Positions 63,845 to 64,000 of a stretch of DNA of 64,000 nt are shown in pieces. Location: NCBI GenBank assembly GCA_947494645.1, contig CANLVO010000002.1:62001-126000 (forward strand), written 5' to 3'. How positions within the stretch are numbered: position 1 is the first letter of the stretch; every line of letters starts with the position of its first letter. This stretch comes from an uncultured Litoreibacter sp. (GTDB taxonomy: Bacteria; Pseudomonadota; Alphaproteobacteria; Rhodobacterales; Rhodobacteraceae). The notes beneath the pieces are model-generated. The model saw nothing but the letters and a program-made list of their open reading frames with translations, was not told the DNA's origin and ran no database searches. The translations under genes were made by a program, and so were the position numbers.

Positions 63845-64000
63845 CGCTGACCCTTGCGATGATACTGGACGCGGTGTTCGGGGAGCCGAAATGGCTCTGG
63901 GACCGCGCCCCACATCCGGCGGTGATGATCGGCCGGGTGATCTCCTGGCTTGAGGAGCGGATGAATACCGGCAACCGGCGGGCGATGGGCGTGGCGATGG
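63841..64000 (+). CDS. cobD: Adenosylcobinamide-phosphate synthase CobD/CbiB, N-terminal fragment
   Basis: The gene runs off the right edge. The 53 visible residues, from a GTG start overlapping the cobC stop (GTGA), read [42 protein letters not shown], the conserved N-terminus of CbiB/CobD. It joins adenosylcobyric acid to the aminopropanol arm, an integral membrane step. Coupled to cobC, which makes the partner substrate. Confidence 0.92.
   Translation, partial: MTLTLAMILDAVFGEPKWLWDRAPHPAVMIGRVISWLEERMNTGNRRAMGVAM

Overview
This 64 kb window looks like chromosomal DNA of an alphaproteobacterium of the Rhodobacteraceae, most likely a marine member of the Roseobacter group. That is inferred from gene content and order, not from any rRNA. 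The supporting content is the mreB-mreC-mreD-mrdA-rodA block, an FeS-type bacterial photolyase, a probable DMSP lyase, fused corrin-ring genes, and many protein families typical of that group. The DNA is GC-rich and densely coding, with frequent 4-bp ATGA or GTGA gene overlaps. I saw no rRNA, tRNA, CRISPR array, insertion sequence, prophage or plasmid function.

Layout, 1-33 kb. The left edge holds the tail of an SseB-like gene. A minus-strand morphogenesis operon (mreB, mreC, mreD, mrdA, rodA, then a 2-hydroxyacid dehydrogenase) is followed by rlmJ and leuA. leuA has an unannotated leucine-rich leader peptide and two mutually exclusive hairpins. Next come an SDR and FeS-photolyase pair, an 18-repeat MORN protein, nadE, a degenerate histidine kinase, a Tat-exported metallo-beta-lactamase-fold protein, gltX, a TlpA-like thioredoxin, argH with a tiny coupled lipoprotein gene, and greA. 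A molybdenum cofactor operon follows (fdhD, mobA, mobB, and a moeA with an extra N-terminal domain). Then azlCD, an Lrp-type regulator divergent from alanine dehydrogenase, a nuclease-fold protein, LysR and mscL.

Layout, 33-53 kb. The order pyk, small membrane protein, rpmI, rplT, pheS, pheT lies on the minus strand. It is interrupted by plus-strand islands: an OmpA-like pair between rplT and pheS, and a sulfotransferase between pheS and pheT. After pyk come N-formylglutamate amidohydrolase, DUF1244, DUF3592, a periplasmic cyclic-nucleotide phosphodiesterase/nucleotidase, and two tandem paralogous small secreted proteins. A D-amino acid cluster follows: dgcN, dgcA and a D-amino acid transaminase. 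Upstream of it lie a TIM-barrel epimerase-like gene and a membrane fatty acid desaturase, with a divergent LysR gene.

Layout, 53-64 kb. A cobalamin region carries cobM, a cbiG-cobJ fusion, cobI, cobL, cobH, a cobalt-chelatase gene with a His/Cys-rich tail, and a small His-containing membrane protein on the minus strand. cobC and the start of cobD are on the plus strand at the right edge. Between them sit a glutathionyl-hydroquinone reductase, a probable DMSP lyase, a receiver-domain protein lacking its phospho-acceptor, and a Cys-rich DUF1636 protein. The enzymes convert precorrin-2 toward cobyrinate, and cobC/cobD supply the aminopropanol arm. Several steps (cobG or cobZ, cobK, cobF, cobB, cobNST) are not in the window.

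The least explained signals are the leuA attenuator, the paired TTTTGTACAAA palindromes upstream of cobL, the two signalling proteins lacking phospho-acceptor residues, the moeA fusion, the secreted paralog pair, and a dispersed REP-like intergenic element.
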